Below are positions 23,720-32,702 of a stretch of 44,158 nucleotides of DNA, in pieces. Below the pieces are notes generated by a model, which saw only the letters and a program-made list of their open reading frames with translations, made no database searches and was not told the DNA's origin. Each line of letters starts with the position of its first letter. The first letter of the stretch is position 1. The stretch comes from Sulfurovum sp. GTDB taxonomy: Bacteria; Campylobacterota; Campylobacteria; Campylobacterales; Sulfurovaceae. The stretch is from assembly GCA_028696055.1 (NCBI GenBank), contig JAQVHV010000003.1, positions 1-44,158 on the forward strand, read 5' to 3'. The translations under genes were made by a program, and so were the position numbers.

Positions 23720-25396
23720 ATGCCGAATCGTAAAAAAATCGTCATAGACCCTATCACTCGCATCGAGGGGCATCTGCGTGCAGAAGTTGAGATAGATGAG
23801 AACAATGTGGTCAAAGAGGCCTATGTAAGCGGACAGCTCTTCAGGGGGATAGAGATCATACTTAAAAATAGAGACCCAAGAGATGCAGGCTTGCTGGCAG
23901 GAAGGATCTGTGGCGTCTGTACCAATGTACACTTCCGTGCAGCGATCTCGGCGGTTGAAGATGCCTACGGCATCACGATACCGACCAACAGCGAGATCAT
24001 CAGAGACCTGATGGCACTGGCACTCTTTCTGCAGGATCATGTCGTTCACTTTTACCATCTGCACCTTTTAGACTATGTTGATGTCACCAAAGCGCTTGAG
24101 GCAGATCCGGAGCTCACCTCAGAAATTGCCCAAAAGTACTCCTCCCAACCTTACCGTAACTCAGACACACACTATGTAGAGGTGAAAGAGAAACTCAAGA
24201 AGTTTGTGGATGCCGGGAGACTCGGACTTTTCAGTAACGGGTATTGGGGACATAAAGCCTATACGCTTACACCTGAAGAGAATCTCCTTCTGTTATCGCA
24301 CTACCTCGAAGCGTTGAAGTTTCAAACCGATATCTCCAAAGCTGTTGCCATTTTCGGGTCAAAGACCCCGCACCCGCAGACTATCGTAGTGGGCGGGATC
24401 ACCAGTGTGGCTGACATGATCAACCCGCAAAGACTCAATGAGTTCATTTTGATTCTCAAAGAGTCAAAAGCGTTTATAGACAGAGCCTACCTGCCTGATG
24501 TCAGATTGATCACAAAGGCCTACAGAGAGGATATCAAGGCGGGTCATGGACGCACAGAAGGGAACTTTCTCTGTGTGGGAGGATTTCCGCTGGATAAAGC
24601 GCATCGACTCTTTGAAGACGGTATCATTTTTGGACACGAGCTGGAGAGGGTTCAGCCTTTTGATGAGAGTAAGATCACCGAAAATGTAGATCGTGCCTGG
24701 TATGAAGGAGATGAACCGCACTATACAGACCTCAACGAGGACGGTACACTCAAAACCCAGAAAAGAGAGGATAAATACAGCTGGGTCAAAGCACCGCGTT
24801 ATGAGGGAAAACCCATGGAGTGCGGGCCGCTTGCAAGAGTGCTTGTCAGCTATCAAAAAGGGAACCGCTTTATCAAACCTTTTGTAGATGAGTTCCTTGA
24901 GGCATGCCAGCTGGAACTGGGCGACCTTGCCACCACTGTCGGTAGAAATGCAGCCAGGGCCATAGAGAGTGCCTATATCGGCGAATATATCTTCAAGCTT
25001 GTGAACAATCTTCTTGAACATATCAAGTACTATGATACGGAAACCTGGAGCAAGTATGACTTTGAGGAGTTGCCGCATCAGGCCAAAGGGAGGGCTTTCT
25101 TTGAAGTGCCCAGAGGTGTGCTCAGCCACTTTGTCAATATAAAAGATCAAAAGATCGCCAATTATCAGGTCATCGCTCCAACCACATGGAATGCCTCTCC
25201 AAAAGACAGTGAAGATCAAAGAGGCCCCTATGAAGAGGCACTTATAGGGATTAAACTCGAAGATCCTTCCCGACCTTTGGAAGTCTTACGCGTACTCCAT
25301 GCCTTTGATCCGTGTCTGGCCTGTGCTGTACATATCATCGATACCAAAGGCAAAGAGCTAAGCAAATACAAGATAAACTCAATCTGTTCAATCTAA
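23720..25396 (+). CDS. NiFe hydrogenase large subunit (cytoplasmic, group 2-like)
   Basis: 558 residues, the catalytic subunit that binds the NiFe(CN)2CO site. The N-terminus IDPITRIEGHLRAEVEI is the family opening; L1 is RICGVC (Cys64, Cys67) and L2 is DPCLACAVH (Cys532, Cys535). A 20-residue tail after His538 (IIDTKGKELSKYKINSICSI) is the peptide expected to be removed by the maturation protease encoded at 29094. I choose ATG 23720 over ATG 23705: GAAAGG lies 7 nt upstream, and the first conserved residues follow closely. The subgroup is judged from the lack of a Tat-exported partner and the small-subunit motif; phylogeny was not run. Confidence 0.95.
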   Translation: MPNRKKIVIDPITRIEGHLRAEVEIDENNVVKEAYVSGQLFRGIEIILKNRDPRDAGLLAGRICGVCTNVHFRAAISAVEDAYGITIPTNSEIIRDLMALALFLQDHVVHFYHLHLLDYVDVTKALEADPELTSEIAQKYSSQPYRNSDTHYVEVKEKLKKFVDAGRLGLFSNGYWGHKAYTLTPEENLLLLSHYLEALKFQTDISKAVAIFGSKTPHPQTIVVGGITSVADMINPQRLNEFILILKESKAFIDRAYLPDVRLITKAYREDIKAGHGRTEGNFLCVGGFPLDKAHRLFEDGIIFGHELERVQPFDESKITENVDRAWYEGDEPHYTDLNEDGTLKTQKREDKYSWVKAPRYEGKPMECGPLARVLVSYQKGNRFIKPFVDEFLEACQLELGDLATTVGRNAARAIESAYIGEYIFKLVNNLLEHIKYYDTETWSKYDFEELPHQAKGRAFFEVPRGVLSHFVNIKDQKIANYQVIAPTTWNASPKDSEDQRGPYEEALIGIKLEDPSRPLEVLRVLHAFDPCLACAVHIIDTKGKELSKYKINSICSI

Positions 25397-25407
25397 AGGA
25401 GATTCTT

Positions 25408-25584
25408 ATGTTGAAAACTATTATCGTTCTGTTCTCATTGACCGCACATCTTTTTGCACACGCTGAGGGGCACGATCATTTGCACCTCTTAGGTTTTCTG
25501 CACAGCAATGAATTTGGTGTTTTAGTCATTGTGATCCTGGGGATTTTTATACTCTACAGATATTTGGAGAAAAAAAATGTGTAA
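25408..25584 (+). CDS. Tiny His-rich membrane protein of the hydrogenase operon
   Basis: 58 residues: N-terminal signal-like helix (MLKTIIVLFSLTAHLFAHA), a His-rich centre AEGHDHLHLLGFLHS with five His, and a membrane helix FGVLVIVILGIFILYRYLEK. AAAGGAG precedes the ATG with 7 nt spacing, and the stop overlaps hypB by 8 bp, so it is a genuine operon member. It could bind Ni2+ or Zn2+ near the membrane, or dock the soluble hydrogenase; both are inference. Not HupE, which is much longer. Confidence 0.75.
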   Translation: MLKTIIVLFSLTAHLFAHAEGHDHLHLLGFLHSNEFGVLVIVILGIFILYRYLEKKNV

Positions 25585-26317
25585 AGATTGCGGTTGTTCG
25601 GTCACAGAAGCGCATCATCATGATCACTCTCATGAAACCTTGCATCATAACCCGCAGCTCAATGACAGTAAGACCATAGATGTCATCACCAAAATTTTGC
25701 ATAAGAACGATCATGAGGCAGCACATAACAGGGAGCATCTGGAGAAACACCATGTACTGGGTATCAATCTTATGAGCAGCCCCGGAAGCGGCAAGACCTC
25801 TCTGCTGGAAGCGATGGCAGATCTTGCTGATTTTTCATTTGCTGTGGTAGAGGGTGACCTGGAGACAAACAAGGATGCCCAGAGACTGAAAGCCAAAGGA
25901 ATCGAGGCGTATCAGATACAGACAGGGTCTGCCTGTCACCTGGATGCCTTTATGGTACACAAAGGGCTTCACCATATAAACCTAAATGAAATTGATATCT
26001 GTTTTGTGGAGAATGTAGGCAACCTTGTCTGTCCTGCAAGCTATGATGTGGGCATGCATCTGAACATCGTACTGGTCTCCATCCCCGAAGGGGAGGACAA
26101 GATCGCCAAATACCCTGTGATGTTCAGGAAAGCGGACCTTATACTTTTTACAAAGACCGATCTCCTCCCCTATTTTGACTATGATATCGAATCTGAAAAA
26201 AGGGCGGCCAGAACATTGAAGCCCAATGTGGACATTCTTGAGGTCAACACCAAAGATCCGGAAAGTATCAAAAAAGTGCTTGAGTGGATAGCGTTCAAAC
26301 ATAGGTTCAGGAGTTGA
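25577..26317 (+). CDS. hypB: Hydrogenase nickel incorporation GTPase HypB
   Basis: 246 residues. The N-terminal CKDCGC motif (residues 2-7) is the high-affinity Ni site of E. coli-type HypB, followed by a His cluster (EAHHHDHSHETLHH). The G domain has P-loop SSPGSGKTS near 67-75, a switch region with VVEGDLET, the metal-site Cys in TGSACHLDA, and TKTDLL for guanine recognition. It delivers Ni2+ with HypA to the large-subunit precursor, driven by GTP hydrolysis. HypC starts 1 nt after the stop. Confidence 0.97.
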   Translation: MCKDCGCSVTEAHHHDHSHETLHHNPQLNDSKTIDVITKILHKNDHEAAHNREHLEKHHVLGINLMSSPGSGKTSLLEAMADLADFSFAVVEGDLETNKDAQRLKAKGIEAYQIQTGSACHLDAFMVHKGLHHINLNEIDICFVENVGNLVCPASYDVGMHLNIVLVSIPEGEDKIAKYPVMFRKADLILFTKTDLLPYFDYDIESEKRAARTLKPNVDILEVNTKDPESIKKVLEWIAFKHRFRS

Positions 26318-26318
26318 T

Positions 26319-26612
26319 ATGTGCCTCTCCATCCCTTCTCAGATCACCAGGATCGACCGCAGCCGCAATCTAGCGACAGTGGAAACCATGGGTGTAGCGC
26401 GTGAAGCATCACTGGATCTTATCGACCGGCCTGTAGATGTGGGGGACTATGTGTTGATACATATCGGTTTTGCGATGAACAAGATCGATGAAGCGGATGC
26501 GCTCCAAAGTCTTGAATCATACAAAGAGATCATTGCAGCGATGGAAGCAGAAGAACAAGAACAGTTTATCACACAGAGTGACCACTCTACCCATCGGGGT
26601 GAAGATGAGTAG
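26319..26612 (+). CDS. hypC: Hydrogenase assembly chaperone HypC
   Basis: 97 residues beginning MCLSIPSQI; Cys2 is the essential residue that holds the Fe(CN)2CO intermediate with HypD and then binds the large-subunit precursor. The body (NLATVETMGVAREASLDLI, VGDYVLIHIGFAMNKID) is typical OB-fold HypC. The C-terminal 25 residues are an acidic extension. The stop overlaps hypD by 8 bp. Confidence 0.97.
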   Translation: MCLSIPSQITRIDRSRNLATVETMGVAREASLDLIDRPVDVGDYVLIHIGFAMNKIDEADALQSLESYKEIIAAMEAEEQEQFITQSDHSTHRGEDE

Positions 26613-27729
26613 TCTTTCGTTAAGGGAGCTTTATGAAGGCTTCCGTGATCCCAGAACCATACGGGCGCTGGTCAAGAAGATTGAGATCGAGGCAGATAAG
26701 CTTGGGCGGGATATACATATCATGGAGGTATGCGGAGGCCATACCCATAGCATCGTCAAACATGGTCTTCACCAGCTTATGCCGCAGAACATCCATTTTA
26801 TACACGGTCCCGGATGTCCGGTATGTGTCTTGCCCAAAGAGCGTATAGACCATGCCTACAGACTGGCTATGCAGAGTGATGTGATACTGGTCACACTGGG
26901 AGATATGATCAAAGTTCCGGGTTCCAAAGGATCGCTGCAGGATGCAAGGGCACAAGGTGCAGATGTAAGATATGTCTACTCTCCTCTTGATACGCTCAGG
27001 ATCGCCAAAGAAAACCCGGATAAAAAGGTGATCTTCTTTGCGATCGGATTTGAGACGACTACCCCGATGACTGCTGCGCTTGTTGGACATGTCATCAATG
27101 AAAAAATCGATAACATTTTTTTTCATATCAATCATATCACTGTTCCTGAACCAATGAAAGTACTCCTGGATGCCAAAAGATCAAAGATCGATGCCTTTAT
27201 CGGTCCCAGCCATGTCAGCGTCATCTCCGGAGCAAAGATCTATAAAGTGTTTCCCGAAGCGTACCATACCCCTGTGGTCGTTTGCGGTTTTGAACCGGTA
27301 GATATCCTGGAAGGTATTCTGATGCTCCTAAAACAACGCAATGACAATCGTTGTGAAGTAGAGATCGAATATACCCGGAGTGTCACACCCGAAGGCAACC
27401 TTGTGGCACAGAAACTCATCGATACTTTTTTCGAAAAACGTAACCATTTCCGCTGGCGCGGCATAGGAGATATTGCGCAGAGTGCACTGCAACTCAGAGA
27501 GGAGTTTGCCTATCTGGATGCTGAAAAGATCTACAGCGACCTGCTGCCGAACCATCAGATAGACGATCACAAACAGTGCATATGCGGGGAGATACTCATG
27601 GGAGCGGCAAACCCCTGCGAATGCAAGCTCTTTGGCAATGCCTGTACCCCCTCCTCTCCGCTTGGAAGCTGCATGGTCTCCAGCGAGGGTGCATGTGCGG
27701 CATACTACAGATATGGAAATATGCGATGA
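26605..27729 (+). CDS. hypD: Hydrogenase maturation protein HypD
   Basis: 374 residues. HypD is the scaffold where CN and CO are attached to iron. Conserved blocks: MEVCGGHTHSI, HGPGCPVCVLP (Cys in the Fe site), IGFETTTP, IGPSHVSVI, and the C-terminal [4Fe-4S] region CICGEILMGAANPCEC...NACTP...GSCMVSSEGAC. I start at ATG 26605, which overlaps the hypC stop; an in-frame ATG 117 nt upstream would only read hypC sequence in the wrong frame. Confidence 0.97.
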   Translation: MSSLSLRELYEGFRDPRTIRALVKKIEIEADKLGRDIHIMEVCGGHTHSIVKHGLHQLMPQNIHFIHGPGCPVCVLPKERIDHAYRLAMQSDVILVTLGDMIKVPGSKGSLQDARAQGADVRYVYSPLDTLRIAKENPDKKVIFFAIGFETTTPMTAALVGHVINEKIDNIFFHINHITVPEPMKVLLDAKRSKIDAFIGPSHVSVISGAKIYKVFPEAYHTPVVVCGFEPVDILEGILMLLKQRNDNRCEVEIEYTRSVTPEGNLVAQKLIDTFFEKRNHFRWRGIGDIAQSALQLREEFAYLDAEKIYSDLLPNHQIDDHKQCICGEILMGAANPCECKLFGNACTPSSPLGSCMVSSEGACAAYYRYGNMR

Positions 27730-28721
27730 AAAGCATCACATTGGCACACGGGAATGGCGGGGAAGAGAACGGCAGACTTATAGAGGAGCTTTTCTACAAA
27801 CACTTTCATAATCCCATCCTCGAACAAGCAGAAGATGCTGCCCTGATAGAAAAAGGCAGACTGGCATTTGCAACCGACAGTTTTACGGTGACTCCACTCT
27901 TTTTCAAAGGCGGGGATATCGGTAAACTCAGTATATGCGGCACATGCAATGACCTGGCCATGATGGGTGCAAAACCAAAATACCTCACCTGTGCGGTGAT
28001 CATCGAAGAGGGATTTGAGATGCCATTGCTTGAAAAGATCGTCCTATCCATGAGATCAGAACTTGAAAAAAACGGGGCCATCATCGTCAGCGGAGACACC
28101 AAGGTCGTCCCCAAAGGAAGTGTCGATAAGCTCTTTATCAACACCACCGGGATAGGAGAGATACGCTATCAGGGGATCTCCGCCAATACGCTCAGTCCGG
28201 ATGATGTGATCATCATATCTAACAGCATCGGCAAACATGGTGCGACCATATTTTTGGAGCGTGAAGGGATGGAGTTCTCCACTGCACTTGAAAGTGACTG
28301 CAGATCACTGTGGCCTGTGGTTGAAAAGCTTATAGAGGCAAATATACGCATCAAGGCCATGAGAGATGCCACAAGAGGCGGTATCGCAGCCGTTCTCAAC
28401 GAGTGGGCCAAACAGTCTGATATCTGTATAGAAGTGGAGGAGGAAAATGTGCCGGTCAGCCCGGAGGTCAAAGGTGTATGCGAACTCTTGGGCTTTGAGG
28501 CATTCAGTTTGGCCAACGAAGGTACATTCCTTATCGCTGTAGACCCCGAAGATGCCCTAAAAACCGTGGAACTGTTACGTTCCATGGAAGCCTCCTGTAT
28601 GGCAAAAGTCATTGGCAAGGTTACGAACAGACATCCTCGGAAAGTGCTGCTGAAGACACCATATGGCACCACCAGATTCCTTGAGCTTCCATCAGGCGAA
28701 CTGCTCCCGAGGATATGCTGA
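27726..28721 (+). CDS. hypE: Hydrogenase maturation protein HypE (carbamoyl dehydratase)
   Basis: 331 residues, AIR-synthase/PurM fold. It dehydrates the thiocarboxamide on its C-terminal Cys to thiocyanate, the source of the cyanide ligands. MKSITLAHGNGGEENGRLI is the ATP-loop start, with FATDSFTVTPLFF, MRDATRGGIAAVLNEWA and the C-terminus ending PRIC, which presents the acceptor Cys. ATG overlaps the hypD stop (ATGA). Confidence 0.97.
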   Translation: MKSITLAHGNGGEENGRLIEELFYKHFHNPILEQAEDAALIEKGRLAFATDSFTVTPLFFKGGDIGKLSICGTCNDLAMMGAKPKYLTCAVIIEEGFEMPLLEKIVLSMRSELEKNGAIIVSGDTKVVPKGSVDKLFINTTGIGEIRYQGISANTLSPDDVIIISNSIGKHGATIFLEREGMEFSTALESDCRSLWPVVEKLIEANIRIKAMRDATRGGIAAVLNEWAKQSDICIEVEEENVPVSPEVKGVCELLGFEAFSLANEGTFLIAVDPEDALKTVELLRSMEASCMAKVIGKVTNRHPRKVLLKTPYGTTRFLELPSGELLPRIC

Positions 28722-29062
28722 TGCATGAATACTCCATCGTTAGCTCACTCATAGAATTGTGTGAAGAAGAGGCTGGCAAACATCAAGCTGCCAGTGTAAA
28801 GAGGGTTGAAGTCAAGATCGGTGCATACAGCGGGGTGGAGCCGCATCTTCTTGAAGTGGCATTTGCTACATTCAAAAAGACAGGTATCTGCAAGAATGCC
28901 GATTTTATCATGCATATTCAGCCTCTGAAGGTGAGATGTTTTTCCTGCGGCGCAGAGAATGAACTCATAACCAACCGATACTGCTGTCCAAAATGTGAGA
29001 GTCCCAATGTAGAGGTCATTGACGGCGAGGAGATGTACCTGATGCGTCTGGAACTGGAGTAG
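28721..29062 (+). CDS. hypA: Hydrogenase nickel incorporation protein HypA
   Basis: 113 residues. The start must be ATG 28721 so that the protein begins Met-His-Glu-Tyr: the N-terminal amine and His2 bind Ni2+. An in-frame ATG two codons upstream would mask that site. The zinc site is CFSCG...CCPKC near residues 72-92. It hands nickel to HypB and the large subunit. The ATG shares its A with the hypE stop (TGATG). Confidence 0.96.
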   Translation: MHEYSIVSSLIELCEEEAGKHQAASVKRVEVKIGAYSGVEPHLLEVAFATFKKTGICKNADFIMHIQPLKVRCFSCGAENELITNRYCCPKCESPNVEVIDGEEMYLMRLELE

Positions 29063-29093
29063 ATTTGCGTTACGACAGAAAGGAGAGAGATAG

Positions 29094-29624
29094 ATGAAAA
29101 GTATCGTGATCGGAGTAGGAAACACGCTTTTCAGAGATGACGGTATCGGCGTCTATGCGGCCTGCTTCCTCAAAAAAAATTACGCATTTTCCCCACACCT
29201 TGAGATCCTGGATGGAGGTACCATGGGGCTCAATCTGATAGGATACCTTCAAGCGTATGAGCAGGTGATCATACTCGATACTCTCTCCATCGATGATGAG
29301 CCAGGTGAACTCTACAGGATACCGGCCGATGAATTTCACGGCCTCGGAGCACAAAGAAACACAGCCCATGAAGTCGAGATCATACAGATGCTTGAGGCAG
29401 GAGCACTTTATGACTTAGAGGCCCGTGTAACTATCCTCGGCATAGTCCCGGAGGATATCACGACTGTATCTGTAGGACTTAGTAGTTCTTTGGAGCAGCA
29501 TTTTAGCAGCTATCTGCAATTGGTACTCGATGAGATCACTTCCCTGGGGATTGAACCAACACGAACGAAAGAGTGTTCTCTTCAAACCGTGATTGAAGAG
29601 CTTATGGGAAGCGATCATAGATGA
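29094..29624 (+). CDS. NiFe hydrogenase maturation endopeptidase (HyaD/HupD family)
   Basis: 176 residues. It recognises nickel in the assembled large subunit and cuts after the His of L2, here releasing the 20-residue tail. Metal-probing residues are Asp16 (GNTLFRDDGIG), Asp62 (VIILDTLS) and His92 (NTAHEVE). AAAGGAGAG precedes the ATG. The C-terminal 20 residues are a weakly conserved extension. It overlaps hypF by ATGA. Its presence beside the only large-subunit gene in the window suggests a dedicated pair. Confidence 0.95.
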   Translation: MKSIVIGVGNTLFRDDGIGVYAACFLKKNYAFSPHLEILDGGTMGLNLIGYLQAYEQVIILDTLSIDDEPGELYRIPADEFHGLGAQRNTAHEVEIIQMLEAGALYDLEARVTILGIVPEDITTVSVGLSSSLEQHFSSYLQLVLDEITSLGIEPTRTKECSLQTVIEELMGSDHR

Positions 29625-31837
29625 AAAACTATCATCTTACGATCCGGGGTACCGTACAGGGAGTCGGCTTCCGTCCCTTTCTCTATCGTCTGGCAAAAGA
29701 GCTTCAGATCAACGGCAGAGTATGGAACTCTCATCAGGGCGTTGAAATGCTTCTTCAAGCCTCCCCTGCACAGCTTGAGAACTTTTTGAGACAACTGAAA
29801 GCCGATCCCCCGCCCCGCTCAAAGATCGATGAGCTCCATTGCAAGAGTATGGAAAAAGAGATAGATTTTTCAGAAATGACTATTGATCATAAGAAGAGAA
29901 AAGAGGGAACTCTCAATCTTATCACCCCTCTTGATACAGGGATATGTAAAAAGTGTAAAGAGGAGCTATTTGACCCTTCAAGCAGACGTTACCTCTACCC
30001 TTTTATCAACTGTGTGGAGTGTGGACCACGCTATACGGTACTCAAAGCACTTCCCTATGAGAGAGAAGAGACTTCAACGCATGCCTTTCCGCTATGCAAG
30101 AAGTGCCAGGAGGAGTATGAGAACCCTGATAACCGCAGGTTTCATGCACAAGGCATCTGTTGTCCGGAGTGCGGTCCCCAGATCGCACTCTATGATCATC
30201 ACGCCAAGATCTCTAAAGGGATAAAGGGGCTTGAACTTATCATAGAGGCACTGGCTGAAGGGAAAATCATCGCCATGAAAGGCATAGGAGGATTTCATCT
30301 CATTTGTGATGCAACCGATACCCAAGCCGTCAAACGTTTGCGCGAGAGAAAACATCGCCCTTCAAAACCATTTGCCGTAATGGTCAAAGAGATCAAAGAT
30401 GCCAAAAAACTCTTAGAGATCAATGCGCACGAAGAAGCCTTGCTCACCTCTTCCAAGAAACCTATCCTTATCGCTCAAATGAGATCACATGCCAGCCTCA
30501 GTGCACAAGTCGCACCGGGACTCGACAAGCTTGGGGTGATGCTTGCCTATACCCCACTGCAGTTGATGCTTTTGGAACGATTTGATAAACCGATTGTTCT
30601 CACAAGCGCAAATATCAGCAGTTCACCACTCTGTGCATCATTTGATGAGATAAAGGCCCATAAACATCTATGGGACCTTTGCCTTGACCATGATCTGGAG
30701 ATCATAAACCGGTGTGATGACTCTGTGGTCATGAGTGTGGATAATAAAACAGTGGTATTAAGAGGTGCCAGAGGGTACGCTCCAACGCATTTTAAACTTC
30801 CTGCCGGTATCAATAAAAACACTTTATCTGCCGGTGCCAACCAAAAGAGTACGATAACGATCTCTTTTAATGAGCATCTGGTCATCTCCCCCTACATTGG
30901 CGATCTGACATCTGTTGAATCGATAGAGCATTTTGAGAAAACACTACACGCTTTTGAGGCTTTATACCATTTTATACCCGACCGGATCGTCTGCGACAAA
31001 CATCCCCTCTATGAGACTACCAAATGGGCCAAAAACCAAAAGTATGAGACGGTCCAGGTTCAGCACCATAAGGCGCATATCGCTTCAGTAATGTTTGAAC
31101 ATCATCTCAAAGAAGAGGTGCTTGGCGTAGCATTTGACGGGAGCGGGTATGGTGATGACGGAAAAGTGTGGGGCGGGGAGTTCTTCCGTGGTGCAAGGGA
31201 CGACCTTAAAAGAATAGGGAACTTCAAATACTTCAAGCTACTCGGGGGTGAAACCGCCATCAAAGAACCGCGTAGAGTAGCCCTCTCTTTACTCTTTTCA
31301 CTCTACGGCAAAGAGGCAATAAACCTCAAAAATCCCACCACTGCCGCATTCAGCAAAAATGAAATAGAAAACCTCTATCTGCTTTACGAAAAAGGGATCA
31401 ATGCTCCCTTGAGTAGTTCAGCCGGCAGACTCTTCGATGCTATAGCCAGTATCACAGGGATCTGCCAGCAGATAAGCTATGAAGGAGAATGCGGTATGCG
31501 CATGGAATCCTTTTATGATCCTCAGATCACCCAGAGCTATCCTTTTGAAGTGATCAACGGCGAAATCGACTGGTCTATGATGATCGAAGCGGTATTGGAA
31601 GAAGAGCATCAAACTCAGGCTGTTTCCAAATTCTTCAATACCCTGGTTGAGATCATCTGTTACTTTTATGAGCAAGAGCATTTGAAAGTGGTGGTTGGCG
31701 GAGGTGTATTTCAGAACAAAACACTCCTTGGGCTCCTTTCCGGTAAAATAGACGATCTATATTGGAATGAACAAGTCCCTGTCAATGATGGCGGAGTGAG
31801 TATGGGACAGCTTGCATTCGTACTGGAAAAAGAATAA
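29621..31837 (+). CDS. hypF: Carbamoyltransferase HypF
   Basis: 738 residues; makes carbamoyl-AMP from carbamoyl phosphate and transfers it to the HypE Cys. Domains in order: acylphosphatase (RGTVQGVGFRPFLYRLA, 1-85), two zinc fingers with CKKC...CVEC and CKKC...CPEC (about 108-190), YrdC-like domain (IIAMKGIGGFHLICDA; KHRPSKPFAVM) and Kae1-like domain (VQHHKAHIASV; VAFDGSGYGDDGKVWGGEF). Complete and of normal length. Last gene of the hydrogenase operon. Confidence 0.97.
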   Translation: MKNYHLTIRGTVQGVGFRPFLYRLAKELQINGRVWNSHQGVEMLLQASPAQLENFLRQLKADPPPRSKIDELHCKSMEKEIDFSEMTIDHKKRKEGTLNLITPLDTGICKKCKEELFDPSSRRYLYPFINCVECGPRYTVLKALPYEREETSTHAFPLCKKCQEEYENPDNRRFHAQGICCPECGPQIALYDHHAKISKGIKGLELIIEALAEGKIIAMKGIGGFHLICDATDTQAVKRLRERKHRPSKPFAVMVKEIKDAKKLLEINAHEEALLTSSKKPILIAQMRSHASLSAQVAPGLDKLGVMLAYTPLQLMLLERFDKPIVLTSANISSSPLCASFDEIKAHKHLWDLCLDHDLEIINRCDDSVVMSVDNKTVVLRGARGYAPTHFKLPAGINKNTLSAGANQKSTITISFNEHLVISPYIGDLTSVESIEHFEKTLHAFEALYHFIPDRIVCDKHPLYETTKWAKNQKYETVQVQHHKAHIASVMFEHHLKEEVLGVAFDGSGYGDDGKVWGGEFFRGARDDLKRIGNFKYFKLLGGETAIKEPRRVALSLLFSLYGKEAINLKNPTTAAFSKNEIENLYLLYEKGINAPLSSSAGRLFDAIASITGICQQISYEGECGMRMESFYDPQITQSYPFEVINGEIDWSMMIEAVLEEEHQTQAVSKFFNTLVEIICYFYEQEHLKVVVGGGVFQNKTLLGLLSGKIDDLYWNEQVPVNDGGVSMGQLAFVLEKE

Positions 31838-31913
31838 AAGTACACCTCATTAATACACTTGTCTTCCCTCTGTAAAACTCCTCATTATCCTTTTAAATAA
31901 CGTTGTCATTTCA

Positions 31914-31942
31914 TTGACCCATTAAGCCATTGAGAGTATAAT
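31914..31942 (+). promoter_or_regulatory. Strong sigma70-type promoter with a leaderless-like position
   Basis: TTGACC (31914-31919), a 17-bp spacer and TATAAT (31937-31942). The ATG of the glycosylase gene begins only 7 nt after the -10 box, about where transcription should start. Confidence 0.65.
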
Positions 31943-31948
31943 ACCTCC

Positions 31949-32608
31949 ATGAAAAACCTCAAAAATGCCCTACTTCTCAAACACCTTTATCAGTTGAAAG
32001 ATCTCGGTCACCGTTATACCGACCTGACGATCTTCAAAGAAGACCCTTCCGACCTTGCATTGCCAAACACGATGGAAGCACTGAAAAAGCAGGCACTCAA
32101 CTGCCACCTGTGCGAACTGAGCAAAAGCAGAACCAAAGTCGTATTCGGTGAAGGCAATGAGAATGCGGATATCCTCTTTGTCGGAGAAGGTCCGGGAGCG
32201 AGTGAGGATACACAGGGCAAACCGTTTGTCGGCAAATCCGGCGAACTTCTCACCAAGATGATCGAAAATGTGCTCAACATCCCAAGATCAGAAGTCTATA
32301 TCGCCAATATCGTCAAGTGCCATCCTCCGGGCAACCGTGCTCCCACTGCTACAGAAGCGCATACCTGCAGGCCCTACCTCTTCAAACAGATCGAACTGAT
32401 CAAGCCAAAGCTGATCGTCACGCTCGGAGCTACGGCCTATCATTACCTGACCGATGATACTACCCCCATCAGCCAGATCAGAGGTGTGATCAACCAGCAG
32501 CCGGATTATATCGTCATCCCCACATTCCACCCCAGCTACCTGCTAAGAAACCCCAGTGCGAAAAAAGAGGTGTTTGAAGACCTGAAAAAGGTAAAAAGCC
32601 TGATGTAA
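31949..32608 (+). CDS. Uracil-DNA glycosylase, family 4-like
   Basis: 219 residues. It removes uracil from DNA. The N-terminal Cys pair NCHLCELSKSRT and later Cys (VKCHPPGNRAPT; HTCRPYL) supply the four ligands of a [4Fe-4S] cluster. Active-site motifs are FVGEGPGASEDTQGKPFVG and PTFHPSYLLRNP. This matches the thermophile/bacterial family 4 (UdgA) type rather than Ung. There is no obvious ribosome-binding site; the promoter suggests a leaderless mRNA. Confidence 0.9.
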   Translation: MKNLKNALLLKHLYQLKDLGHRYTDLTIFKEDPSDLALPNTMEALKKQALNCHLCELSKSRTKVVFGEGNENADILFVGEGPGASEDTQGKPFVGKSGELLTKMIENVLNIPRSEVYIANIVKCHPPGNRAPTATEAHTCRPYLFKQIELIKPKLIVTLGATAYHYLTDDTTPISQIRGVINQQPDYIVIPTFHPSYLLRNPSAKKEVFEDLKKVKSLM

Positions 32609-32662
32609 AAAGGTGCGAAACAGAAGCTTTGCCTCCATCCGGTACTCTCCCGAAAATGTGAT

Positions 32663-32692
32663 TTGACAAACCGATTATTTATGTGGTATGAT
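32663..32692 (+). promoter_or_regulatory. Sigma70-type promoter for the AmmeMemoRadiSam genes
   Basis: TTGACA (32663-32668), 18-bp spacer, TATGAT (32687-32692): one of the best promoter matches in the window. Transcription would start near 32700, about 34 nt before the rSAM gene. Confidence 0.65.
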
Positions 32693-32702
32693 GAGAGATA
32701 CC

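Noticed and set aside
25312-25584. Longer version of the His-rich membrane protein starting inside the large-subunit gene
   Set aside because: The upstream 32 codons overlap the large subunit in another frame; AAAGGAG and the hydrophobic N-terminus point to ATG 25408.
26488-26604. N-terminal extension of hypD
   Set aside because: It reads through hypC in the wrong frame and is very basic; HypD family proteins begin near ATG 26605.
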